Positions 33,042-40,212 of a DNA stretch of 64,000 nucleotides are shown here, piece by piece. The notes under the pieces were generated by a model. It had not been told where the DNA came from and ran no database searches. It saw only the letters and a list, made by a program, of their open reading frames with translations. The DNA comes from Reyranella soli (lineage in GTDB: Bacteria > Pseudomonadota > Alphaproteobacteria > Reyranellales > Reyranellaceae): contig NZ_BKAJ01000004.1 of NCBI RefSeq assembly GCF_007992495.1, positions 240,822-304,821 on the forward strand, written 5' to 3'. The position numbers and the translations under genes were made by a program. Numbering within the stretch: the stretch's first letter is position 1; each line of letters starts with the position of its first letter.

Positions 33042-34125
33042 TGTTTAGAAGCTTCGCTGCCGTGCCGCCCAGCACCGCGACCTTCTGGTCGTCGCTGAGC
33101 GAATCGCAGGCGAAAATGTGGTCGACCGGCTTCAGCTGCCAGGGATAGGGATAGTCGCTGCCCAGCACGATCTGGCTGGCGCCGACCTGGGCCGCGAGAT
33201 GGCGGATGGCTTCGGGCGAGAAGATCAGCGAATCGAAGTAGAGCTGCTTCAGGTACTCCGTCGGCTTCTTCTTCAGGGCGACATCGGTCTTGCAGCCGGC
33301 CGGACCCACCATGCAGGCATGGTCGGAGCGATCGGCGTAGGAGGGCAGGTAACCGCCGCCGTGGGCGGCGATGACCTTGAGGCCGGGGAACTTGTCGAGC
33401 GTGCCCTCGAAGATCAGGTGCGACAGGGCGATCGTGGTCTCCAGCGGATTGCCGATGGTGTTGCCGAGCCAGCCGTTGCCGGCCAGTCGCTTGCTGATCT
33501 CCGGCACGCCCTGCGGATGGATGAACAACGGCACGCCCAGCTCCTCGGCCTTGGCCCACACCGGATGGAACTTGGGATCGGAGAATTCGGTGCCCGCCAC
33601 GACACCGCCGATTGCCGCGCCCTTCAGTCCTTGCTTCTTCACCGCGGTCTCGAGCTCCTGCACGGCGAGGTCGGGCGCCTGCAGCGTGAGCGAGGCAAAG
33701 GCGGCGAAGCGATCAGGCTGGGAGGCGCAGAGCTCTGCCAGCTTCTCGTTCTGCAGCTTCACGATCTGGCCGGCGAGCTCGCGGTCGCGGCCGTACCAGA
33801 AGGGATTGATCGACAGCACCTCCATGTCGACGGCCTGGGCGTCCATCGCCTTCAGGCGCTTGTCGACTTCGATGAAGGCCTCGGCCGCGCCGTTGACCGG
33901 CGGCAGCTGCACCGCGGCGGCGTCGGCGCCCAGCAATGCGCCGGCTTCGCGGAAGTGACAATGTGCGTGCACGTCGATGGTCTTGACCTTCCGTCCGTTG
34001 ACGGCGACGGGCAGGGTGCGCGACGTGCCCTGCGCATGCGCGCTCTCGAGCAGGCCGCAGCTGCAGAAGACGATTCCGGTCGCGGCGGCCGTGCCGCCCT
34101 TGAGGAAGTTTCGGCGTGTGGTCAT
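33031..34125 (-). CDS. exported amidohydrolase (ACMSD-like metal-dependent hydrolase/decarboxylase)
   Basis: A 364-residue amidohydrolase_2 family protein. The leader TTRRNFLKGGTAAATG is a good Tat signal. Metal ligands appear as DVHAHCHF (His-x-His), FIHPQG, AAHGGGYLP and LGSDYPYP, which is the ACMSD-type set; enzymes of this group decarboxylate aromatic acids or hydrolyse lactones and amides. An exported version is unusual, since most are cytoplasmic. Tail-to-tail overlap of 11 bases with the dehydrogenase gene. Confidence 0.9.
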   Translation of the reverse strand: MTTRRNFLKGGTAAATGIVFCSCGLLESAHAQGTSRTLPVAVNGRKVKTIDVHAHCHFREAGALLGADAAAVQLPPVNGAAEAFIEVDKRLKAMDAQAVDMEVLSINPFWYGRDRELAGQIVKLQNEKLAELCASQPDRFAAFASLTLQAPDLAVQELETAVKKQGLKGAAIGGVVAGTEFSDPKFHPVWAKAEELGVPLFIHPQGVPEISKRLAGNGWLGNTIGNPLETTIALSHLIFEGTLDKFPGLKVIAAHGGGYLPSYADRSDHACMVGPAGCKTDVALKKKPTEYLKQLYFDSLIFSPEAIRHLAAQVGASQIVLGSDYPYPWQLKPVDHIFACDSLSDDQKVAVLGGTAAKLLNING

Positions 34126-34241
34126 GGGGCGTCCCTCCAAGGACTGGCCGGCGTTTCTCGCCGGTACGCCGCCGACTCTAGTCCCGCCGCGCTACCCATG
34201 GAACGCGCGGCGCAGAGGTCACTTTGTGATATGCAAATCTG

Positions 34242-35357
34242 TCAGGGCGCGTACGACAGGCCCGGTGTGGCACCGCCATAGCCGCTGCTCAGCCGGCCGT
34301 TCCAGCCGAAACCGACATAGCCGCCGGCGGCGTCGTAGAGGTAGTCGAAGCCTTCGAGGAACATGCGGCCGGTGTTCACGAACACACCGCGGTCGTGCAC
34401 GACCTCGACCCGTTCCGGATGCATGGGGTTGCCGCGCGCGCCGACGGTGAAGCCGAAATAGGCCGGCTGCGGATTGCGCTGGTCGGGCATGAAGAGGGTG
34501 ATGCGGCTGCCCTCCGGCGCGCGCCGGCCGCGCTCCAGCCCGGTGCCTTCGGGCGGCGACAGGAACATGTAGTTGATGCCGGTATCGACCAGGACCGTGC
34601 CGTTGCCTGTGACGCCGTTGACCGAGACCGCCATGGGTGCGGCGCTCCATTCGGGCACGCCGGGCCGCGACGCCGGATTGGCGGCGAGCTTGATGAAGGC
34701 GAAGCCGCGCGTGCGTTCGGCCGACATGCCGAGATGGATGCCGTCGCGCGTCACGAGGTAGCCCGGCCGCACCGATGACAGCGGCGCGCCCGAGGCCAGC
34801 GAGACCAGGCTGACGAAGGGATTGCGCGGCACGCCTGGCTCAGTGCCCTGCGCGCCGGTGCGGTCGAAGCCCACGCCCATGAAGGCGACGCCGCGCGGGT
34901 TGTTCTCTGGCCGGCAGTCGCGCGCCCGTTCCAGGCAGGTGATGGACGAGACGCGCAGCACCTGCACACGCGCCGTGGCGACGGGCGTGTATTCGTCACG
35001 CTGGATCTCGACCTCGGTGGTGTAGCGATCGCCATTCAGGATGCGGCCGCTCGAGTTGTAGATCAGCCGACCGGGGCCTTCGCTGATGTCGTTCGGCCCC
35101 GGCGTGAAATGCTCGGCGGCGACGACGATGCCGGTCGAGCCGGTATCCATGCCGAAGCGTATCGGCCGGCTGCCGCGTAGCTTCAGCCAGACATGCGGGA
35201 CGCGATCCATCGCGATCGGCCCGTTGGCGAAGGGGATGTCGAGCGTCTTCAGGCCGCGATACTGCGTCGAGGGTCCTTCCTGCGCGGCAGTGGGGTTGGC
35301 GGCAAGCAATGCGGCAAGCAAGGCGGCGGCTGGGACCATTTCGTGAGCCAATCTCAT
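34242..35357 (-). CDS. bilobal pepsin-like aspartic peptidase homolog, secreted
   Basis: A 371-residue exported protein. A signal peptide spans about 1-25 (PAAALLAALLAANPTAAQ). Two Asp-Thr-Gly motifs are present, GMDTGSTGIVV (D71) and VLVDTGINYMF (D258). Their 187-residue spacing is close to the 183 of pepsin D32/D215, so both lobes of a family A1-like fold are probable. Two cysteines (about 141 and 148) may pair. Bacterial A1-type peptidases are known but uncommon. The ATG at 35357 puts the signal peptide first; a TTG at 35390 is possible. Confidence 0.75.
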   Translation of the reverse strand: MRLAHEMVPAAALLAALLAANPTAAQEGPSTQYRGLKTLDIPFANGPIAMDRVPHVWLKLRGSRPIRFGMDTGSTGIVVAAEHFTPGPNDISEGPGRLIYNSSGRILNGDRYTTEVEIQRDEYTPVATARVQVLRVSSITCLERARDCRPENNPRGVAFMGVGFDRTGAQGTEPGVPRNPFVSLVSLASGAPLSSVRPGYLVTRDGIHLGMSAERTRGFAFIKLAANPASRPGVPEWSAAPMAVSVNGVTGNGTVLVDTGINYMFLSPPEGTGLERGRRAPEGSRITLFMPDQRNPQPAYFGFTVGARGNPMHPERVEVVHDRGVFVNTGRMFLEGFDYLYDAAGGYVGFGWNGRLSSGYGGATPGLSYAP

Positions 35358-35417
35358 AAGTTGCGACCCCCACTTCTCTTTTAACTTCAACTACGGTGTG
35401 CTAGTTTGCCGCGAACC

Positions 35418-36785
35418 ATGAAGAGAGTCAGCCTACTCTTGAGTGCAGCGGCCGTGGTCGCCACTGTGTCGTGTCCGCTTGGTGCGCAGACGCTTCCGGT
35501 CGCCATTCCCGCCAAGGATTTCGGTCCAGTGTGGACTGGCTTTTATGTCGGTGCTGCGTTCGGCGCCGGCGGCACGTTCAATCGGCTCGACACCGGTGGT
35601 CCTGGTCTGAACACCAACGCCCACGGCGGCGGTCAAAGCGGCGTCCTGGGCTCGATCTACGGCGGCGTCGACTATCAGATTACCCAGCGCGGCCTCGTCG
35701 GCCTGATGGCCGAGGCGAGCTACGCCGGTTTCAACGGCTCGGTCTCCGCGAGCGTTCCCGGCGCCTTCGCCCAGGTCAATCAGAACACCGGCTTCGGCTG
35801 GGCGGTGCTTTTGCGCGCCGGCTTCCTCGCCGATCCCTCCACGCTGCTCTACTTCACCGGCGGCTACGCCGGTCAGATCATCAACACCAACGGCACCGCG
35901 ACCGTACCGGGCGGCACGGCGAGCTTCTCGACCAACAATACGATGAACGGTTGGACCTTCGGTCCAGGCTTCGAGACCATGCTGACCAACAAGCTGTCGG
36001 CCAAGCTGGAGTACCGCTATAGCCAGTTCGGCCGCCAGACCATCGGCAGCACTGGCATTTCGATGGAGCCGTCGACGCACGCGATCCGCGCCGGCCTCAG
36101 CTACCGTTTCGGTGGTCTGGGAGTGGTGTCGTCCGACCAGTCGTTCACCGGCAGCTCTCAGCCCTTCAACTGGACGGGCGTCTATCTCGGCGGCGCGGTC
36201 GGCGGTGGCATGGGCTTCGCTCAGACCAACTCTTCCGCCGGTTCCGCTTCGACCAGCTTCAACAGCGGCAGCCAGGGCCTGCTCGGCGGCTTCTTCGGCG
36301 GCGGCGACTGGCAGTTCTCCCCGCAGGCGCTGGTCGGTGTGATGGCCGACTACACGTTCCAGGGAATCACCGGCGGCATCAATCTCAACGCGCCCGGCGG
36401 CAGCGCCTACGCTACGGCGGAACAGAACCGCCAGTGGAGCGTGATGGGCCGCGTGGGCTGGCTGGCCGTGCCATCGACGCTACTCTACGCGGCGGGTGGC
36501 TACAGTCAGCTCAATGTGCGGGCATCGGCGGGTGCGTCGCTCGGCGGCGCGACGGTGTTCGCCCAGCGCGACACGAGCTTCAGCGGCTTCACGGTCGGGC
36601 CGGGTATCGAGACGGCGGTAACCGGCGGCTGGACGACGCGCCTGGAGTATCGCTTCAGTCAGTATGAGCAGAAGGAAGTGGTGCCGGGCGTGACCTACCA
36701 GCCGTCGAACCATACGATCCGTGCCGGCATCGCGTACAAGTTCGGAGTCGGGGGTAAGACCGTGGCCGCCGAGGCGGCCAACTGA
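35418..36785 (+). CDS. outer-membrane protein with two tandem RopB/Omp25-like beta-barrels
   Basis: A 455-residue exported protein (signal peptide to about residue 25). Two homologous halves are visible: residues about 38-235 (VWTGFYVGAAFGAGG to IRAGLSYRFGG) and about 253-447 (FNWTGVYLGGAVGGGMG to IRAGIAYKFGV). Each has the start WTGxYxG, the middle LLRAGFLADPSTLLYFTGGY or MGRVGWLAVPSTLLYAAGGY, and a final LEYRYSQF-type strand. A normal family member has one such domain of about 200 residues and eight strands. A DUF2141 gene follows 11 bases later and may be cotranscribed. Confidence 0.88.
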   Translation: MKRVSLLLSAAAVVATVSCPLGAQTLPVAIPAKDFGPVWTGFYVGAAFGAGGTFNRLDTGGPGLNTNAHGGGQSGVLGSIYGGVDYQITQRGLVGLMAEASYAGFNGSVSASVPGAFAQVNQNTGFGWAVLLRAGFLADPSTLLYFTGGYAGQIINTNGTATVPGGTASFSTNNTMNGWTFGPGFETMLTNKLSAKLEYRYSQFGRQTIGSTGISMEPSTHAIRAGLSYRFGGLGVVSSDQSFTGSSQPFNWTGVYLGGAVGGGMGFAQTNSSAGSASTSFNSGSQGLLGGFFGGGDWQFSPQALVGVMADYTFQGITGGINLNAPGGSAYATAEQNRQWSVMGRVGWLAVPSTLLYAAGGYSQLNVRASAGASLGGATVFAQRDTSFSGFTVGPGIETAVTGGWTTRLEYRFSQYEQKEVVPGVTYQPSNHTIRAGIAYKFGVGGKTVAAEAAN

Positions 36786-36796
36786 GAGGGGGCACC

Positions 36797-37243
36797 ATGC
36801 GTTCGAGGATTTTGACGGCAGCGATCGTCATCGCTGCAGGGTTTGCGGCGACCTCTGCGCAAGCACAGCAGGGCAACACCATCAATGTCGTGGTGAGCGG
36901 CATCAAGGACAACACTGGCAGCATCCGCTGCGGCTTGTTCAATTCGGCCGATACGTTCCCCAAGGACGACAAGAGACTGATGGGCGTCGAGGCGCCGATC
37001 GCCAACGGCCAGGCGACATGCACGTTCACGAACGTTCCCGCTCCCGGGACCTATGCCGTGGCCTACTTCAAGGCGGCGCCCGGACAGACGAAGATGAACA
37101 CCGGATTCATGGGCATGCCGCAGGATCCCTACGGCTTCTCGCGCAATGCCACGATCGGCATGGGTCCGCCATCCTTCAATTCGGCGGCCTACGCCTATAA
37201 CGGTGGCGCGGTGACCTTTCCGGCCACCATCACCTATCCGTAA
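36797..37243 (+). CDS. secreted DUF2141 protein
   Basis: A 148-residue exported protein: signal peptide (ending TSAQAQQG, about 1-25), then the DUF2141 pattern NVVVSGIKDNTGSIRCGLF, GQATCTFTNVPAPGTYAVAYF and GFMGMPQDPYGFSRNA. It has two conserved cysteines, C46 and about C76. The fold is beta-sandwich like and the role is unknown. It follows the double-barrel outer-membrane gene closely, and an envelope function is likely. Confidence 0.88.
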   Translation: MRSRILTAAIVIAAGFAATSAQAQQGNTINVVVSGIKDNTGSIRCGLFNSADTFPKDDKRLMGVEAPIANGQATCTFTNVPAPGTYAVAYFKAAPGQTKMNTGFMGMPQDPYGFSRNATIGMGPPSFNSAAYAYNGGAVTFPATITYP

Positions 37244-37246
37244 GCG

Positions 37247-37441
37247 TCAGGTGCTCATCCCGCCCGGACCTCGCTTGGGCTTCGACCCTTCGAGGTCGGC
37301 GTTCTGGCTTCCGGGCAGCGCCGCCTTATGACGACGGCGCGTGCGCGGCGGTTGTGGCTGCGGTACGCGCTGCGGCTCATTGCCGGGCTCGAGACGCTCC
37401 TTTTCCCGCGCCTGCTCGTGACTGATTGGGCGCGGCTTCAT
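37247..37441 (-). CDS. small basic Pro/Arg-rich protein, coupled to a DUF6496 gene
   Basis: A 64-residue open frame (MKPRPISHEQAREKERLEP...) whose ATG overlaps the stop of the upstream DUF6496 gene (ATGA, 37438-37441). It is hydrophilic, with PQPQPPRTRRRHK in the middle and KPKRGPGG near the end, and looks disordered. The precise overlap is the main evidence that it is real; no family was recognised. Confidence 0.5.
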   Translation of the reverse strand: MKPRPISHEQAREKERLEPGNEPQRVPQPQPPRTRRRHKAALPGSQNADLEGSKPKRGPGGMST

Positions 37442-37641
37442 GACTTCTTCTTCCGCGCGCTCTTGCGCTTGGGCACCTTCTTGCCCTTCTTGCGGGCCTC
37501 GCTGAGCCCGATGGCGATCGCCTGCTTGCGGCTCTTGACCGTGCCGCCCTTGCCACCTTTGCCGCTCTTCAGCGTGCCCTTCTTGCGCCGGCGCATGGCG
37601 CTCTTCACGTCCTTGCCGGCGCTGCTTGAGTATCTGGCCAT
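37438..37641 (-). CDS. DUF6496-type Lys-rich small protein (copy 1)
   Basis: A 67-residue, strongly basic protein. After ARYSSSAGKDVKSAMRRRK comes the family core GKGGKGGTVKSRKQAIAIGLSEARKKGKKV, then a Lys/Arg-rich tail. The same core occurs in the protein at 55162-55542 (GKGGKVKSRRQAIAIALEEA). The composition suggests nucleic-acid binding, but that is inference. GGAGGAACC precedes the ATG. It overlaps the next small gene by four bases. Confidence 0.85.
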   Translation of the reverse strand: MARYSSSAGKDVKSAMRRRKKGTLKSGKGGKGGTVKSRKQAIAIGLSEARKKGKKVPKRKSARKKKS

Positions 37642-37695
37642 GGTTCCTCCGTGGAACTGCTCCCGGGCAACGCATCCCGGCCACGGAGGATGCGC

Positions 37696-38664
37696 TCATT
37701 CGTGGGCGTGCGGCGGGTTGCCCTTGAGCCGATAGACCACGCCGGTCTTGGTGGCGCCGAGCTGGATCCAGTCGCGCGCCTCCGCCTGCAGGGCCAGGAA
37801 GAACGCTTCACAGCGCCCGAGCGCTTCGTCGGTCAGCTCCTCGCGGCGGCGGAACTTCAGCTGGAAGGCGAACTCGCCGATCAGCGGCGCATGATCGCCG
37901 CGATTGCGCCACAGCGCGACGTTGCACATCGCCGACATGCGGTTGCCGAAGTCGAGCATGCCGATGTCCTGCAGCACTTCCTCGACAATTGTGCCGCCGA
38001 CCAGCTCGGCGCGCTCGTCTTTCTCCCAGGGGATCGACTTCAGCGCCGGCAGCGCGTCGGCGATGCGATCCATCGACATGCGATCGCTCATGATCGCGCT
38101 TTCCATGTGGAACTCGACGTTGTGCGAATAGAGCATTCGCATGCCGCCCAGCCCGTCCTTCAGCGGCAGGGCCTCGGCCTTGAACTTGATGCGGTAGTCG
38201 CCGGTGATGTGCGGCCGCATGTCCAGCTCGGCCGTCTTCTGCGGGTCGGTGTGGCGGAACTTGAAGACGATCTCCGGGATGCCGACCGGGAAGCCGTCCT
38301 GGTAGGGGATGCGGCGGCGCAGGATGAAGGCGTTGTTGTACAGCCGGAAGTCATGGGTATCGACAAACAGCACCTCGCGGATGGCGAGCGGCCGCTCGGT
38401 GAAGGTCACGGGATCGAAGAGCACGCCGGTCGCCCTGGCCGGCCGGCGTAGCACCTTGGCGAAGTCGAACAGGCTCTGCCGCGAGGTGAAATGGTTGGGC
38501 TTGAGGATCAGCTTGCACTCGAGATAGCGGATCTCGTCGTAGGGCAGGCCGTCGGCATATTTGCCGGCCTTGATGGCCGGCAGGTGGTGTACCCGGATCG
38601 CGGGTTTGGCCACCGGCTTGGCGACGTCCTTGCCTTTGGTCTTGTCCTTGGTCTTCTGGCTCAT
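37696..38664 (-). CDS. hypothetical protein with CYTH/VTC-like pattern
   Basis: A 322-residue cytoplasmic protein with a Lys-rich start (about 1-25). The sequence then reads EIRYLECKLILKPNHF (an E-x-K-like element near 50), VDTHDFRLYNNAFILRRR (about 100-118), EIVFKFRH, DYRIKFKAEALPLKD and, near the end, EFAFQLKFRRRE. Alternating E/K/R strands of this kind are typical of triphosphate tunnel (CYTH/VTC4) enzymes, which act on triphosphates, thiamine triphosphate or polyphosphate. I infer the relation from pattern only; family assignment is uncertain. Confidence 0.7.
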   Translation of the reverse strand: MSQKTKDKTKGKDVAKPVAKPAIRVHHLPAIKAGKYADGLPYDEIRYLECKLILKPNHFTSRQSLFDFAKVLRRPARATGVLFDPVTFTERPLAIREVLFVDTHDFRLYNNAFILRRRIPYQDGFPVGIPEIVFKFRHTDPQKTAELDMRPHITGDYRIKFKAEALPLKDGLGGMRMLYSHNVEFHMESAIMSDRMSMDRIADALPALKSIPWEKDERAELVGGTIVEEVLQDIGMLDFGNRMSAMCNVALWRNRGDHAPLIGEFAFQLKFRRREELTDEALGRCEAFFLALQAEARDWIQLGATKTGVVYRLKGNPPHAHE

Positions 38665-38708
38665 GGAACTTCCCCCTGCTCGCCCCGACTATAGGCGGGA
38701 ACGGGGTG

Positions 38709-39560
38709 TCATGGCTCGCATTTTGGCAGCATGGCGCCCGGACATTCGATATCGCCGGCCGTGCGGACGATGAAGCGACCCATCTCGTAGCCCGGCAGCG
38801 ACGGCTCTACGCCGTCATCCATTGCTGCCAGCACGACCATGACTCGGCCGCAACCCGGGCAGGCATAAGTCGTCTCGCGGCCGGCCGAGATGGTGTAGCG
38901 CGACAGGGGCAGGTGGCTGTTGCAGGTGGCGCAGGTCGTCTTGAGATCGGAGTCGCTCACCGTGGCGCGGCTCAGCATAGCATTCAGCACGTCGCTCAGC
39001 GTGATTGCGCTGACCTTGCGCGCGCCCGGCCCGCGCTCCAGCACGGTGTCCAGCATGCGCATCATCTTGCGGCGTAGGCGCTCGCGCTCCTCGGCGTCGG
39101 TGGTGCCGCGGCACGACTCGATGCCGGCCAGCACGTCGTGCGCAACCTCCTCGAGCCGGCTCACCGGATCGATCGCGACCGGCTCGAACACGGGGTCGAC
39201 CATCGACAGCGCCTGGTAGGCCTCCTCGATGCTGCGTACCAGGATCGGCTCCTCGCCCTGCCTGAAGAGCCGATGGGCGGCGAAGATGCGGTTCATTGCC
39301 CACAACGGCTCGCGCGGTGCCACGATCACCCGCGCCTGGCCGGGCAACAGCGGCGGCTGGGACGAGCGCTCGACGACGACCTCGATGGGGATGTCGACTG
39401 CCTCGACCGCCGAGTAGTCCAGGATGCCGCGTGCCAGCCCGTAGCGCGCCACGAAGCGGGCGACCGCCTTGTCGCGCAACGAGATGTCCGTCACCACGTA
39501 GCTGCCGGAGAACCGCGTCAGAAGGACATTGTGATGCACGTCGTGGAGGAGATGGAACAC
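38709..39560 (-). CDS. hypothetical protein with C-terminal zinc ribbon
   Basis: A 283-residue protein if the GTG at 39560 (after GAGAGG) is used. The N-terminal half (VTDISLRDKAVARFVARYG, then GILDYSAVEAVDIPIEVV and ARVIVAPREPLWAMNRIFA) resembles a STAS/SpoIIAA-type alpha/beta fold. A central helical, charged region follows (DAEERERLRRKMMRML), and near the C-terminus CATC and CPGCG form a four-Cys zinc ribbon (about 227-260). Function is unknown; a regulatory or scaffold role is possible. Confidence 0.7.
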   Translation of the reverse strand: MFHLLHDVHHNVLLTRFSGSYVVTDISLRDKAVARFVARYGLARGILDYSAVEAVDIPIEVVVERSSQPPLLPGQARVIVAPREPLWAMNRIFAAHRLFRQGEEPILVRSIEEAYQALSMVDPVFEPVAIDPVSRLEEVAHDVLAGIESCRGTTDAEERERLRRKMMRMLDTVLERGPGARKVSAITLSDVLNAMLSRATVSDSDLKTTCATCNSHLPLSRYTISAGRETTYACPGCGRVMVVLAAMDDGVEPSLPGYEMGRFIVRTAGDIECPGAMLPKCEP

Positions 39561-39609
39561 GATGGCCTCTCGCGCATAGCTTGCGCCCGGAAAGCCTGTC
39601 CGTCCATCG

Positions 39610-40194
39610 CTACCAGCGGCCGAACCGGCTGAAGGGACCGAACAACGGGAAGCGTCGCCGCGGCGAGTCGTCGAACAGGACGAGGAACAGTTGGGCGAAA
39701 AGCGCCTGCACTTGAGGATCATTCGGACCTGCAGCGTTCGTCCAGGCGGTGGTCTGGGACAGGGCGAGGTCGTTGCGGCAATAGATGGCGAACACGTTGA
39801 ACGAGCGGCCTACAACCGGTGGTTTATGACGGATTGTACCGGCGCAAACGCTGGCCGCCGTCAGGTCGTTGGCGGCGTCGAACACCAGCACCATGCGGTA
39901 ATAGGGTCGCGGCAGCTCGGGCGGGTCGGCGTAGGTGAAGGTGAGGTTGGGCCGCGGCTTGGCCGCCTGCATGACGGGCAGCAGCGCGCGCTGCACCTGG
40001 ACGGCCGGCAGGTTGGGGAAGGGGGCGCCGGCCATGACGACCTGGAAGTCGCGCCCGTCGGTGACGGCGAAGAATTCGGAATAGTCGTAGGCCGGGTCGT
40101 AGTAGGCGCCGCCGATCGTGCCGCTGGCGGCGCAGCCGGCCATCAACAAACCGATCAGGAGCTTCGCGAAGCGCACAACGGGCAACGACGTCAC
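39610..40194 (-). CDS. hypothetical lipoprotein
   Basis: A 194-residue protein with a lipoprotein signal peptide, lipobox LMAGC (Cys at about 21). The mature part has GGAYYDPAYDYSEFF, FPNLPAVQVQRALLPVMQAAKP and PRPYYRMVLVFD. I recognise no family. It ends with FPLFGPFSRFGRW. It lies between the zinc-ribbon gene and the gamma-glutamyltransferase gene, all on the same strand with short gaps (49 and 18 bases). Confidence 0.75.
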   Translation of the reverse strand: MTSLPVVRFAKLLIGLLMAGCAASGTIGGAYYDPAYDYSEFFAVTDGRDFQVVMAGAPFPNLPAVQVQRALLPVMQAAKPRPNLTFTYADPPELPRPYYRMVLVFDAANDLTAASVCAGTIRHKPPVVGRSFNVFAIYCRNDLALSQTTAWTNAAGPNDPQVQALFAQLFLVLFDDSPRRRFPLFGPFSRFGRW

Positions 40195-40212
40195 CCCGGG
40201 GGCTGTGTGCCC

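Noticed and set aside
37442..37699. 5' part of the frame used by the 64-residue protein as a longer gene
   Set aside because: It runs through the DUF6496 gene in another frame; only the part after the ATGA overlap is plausible.
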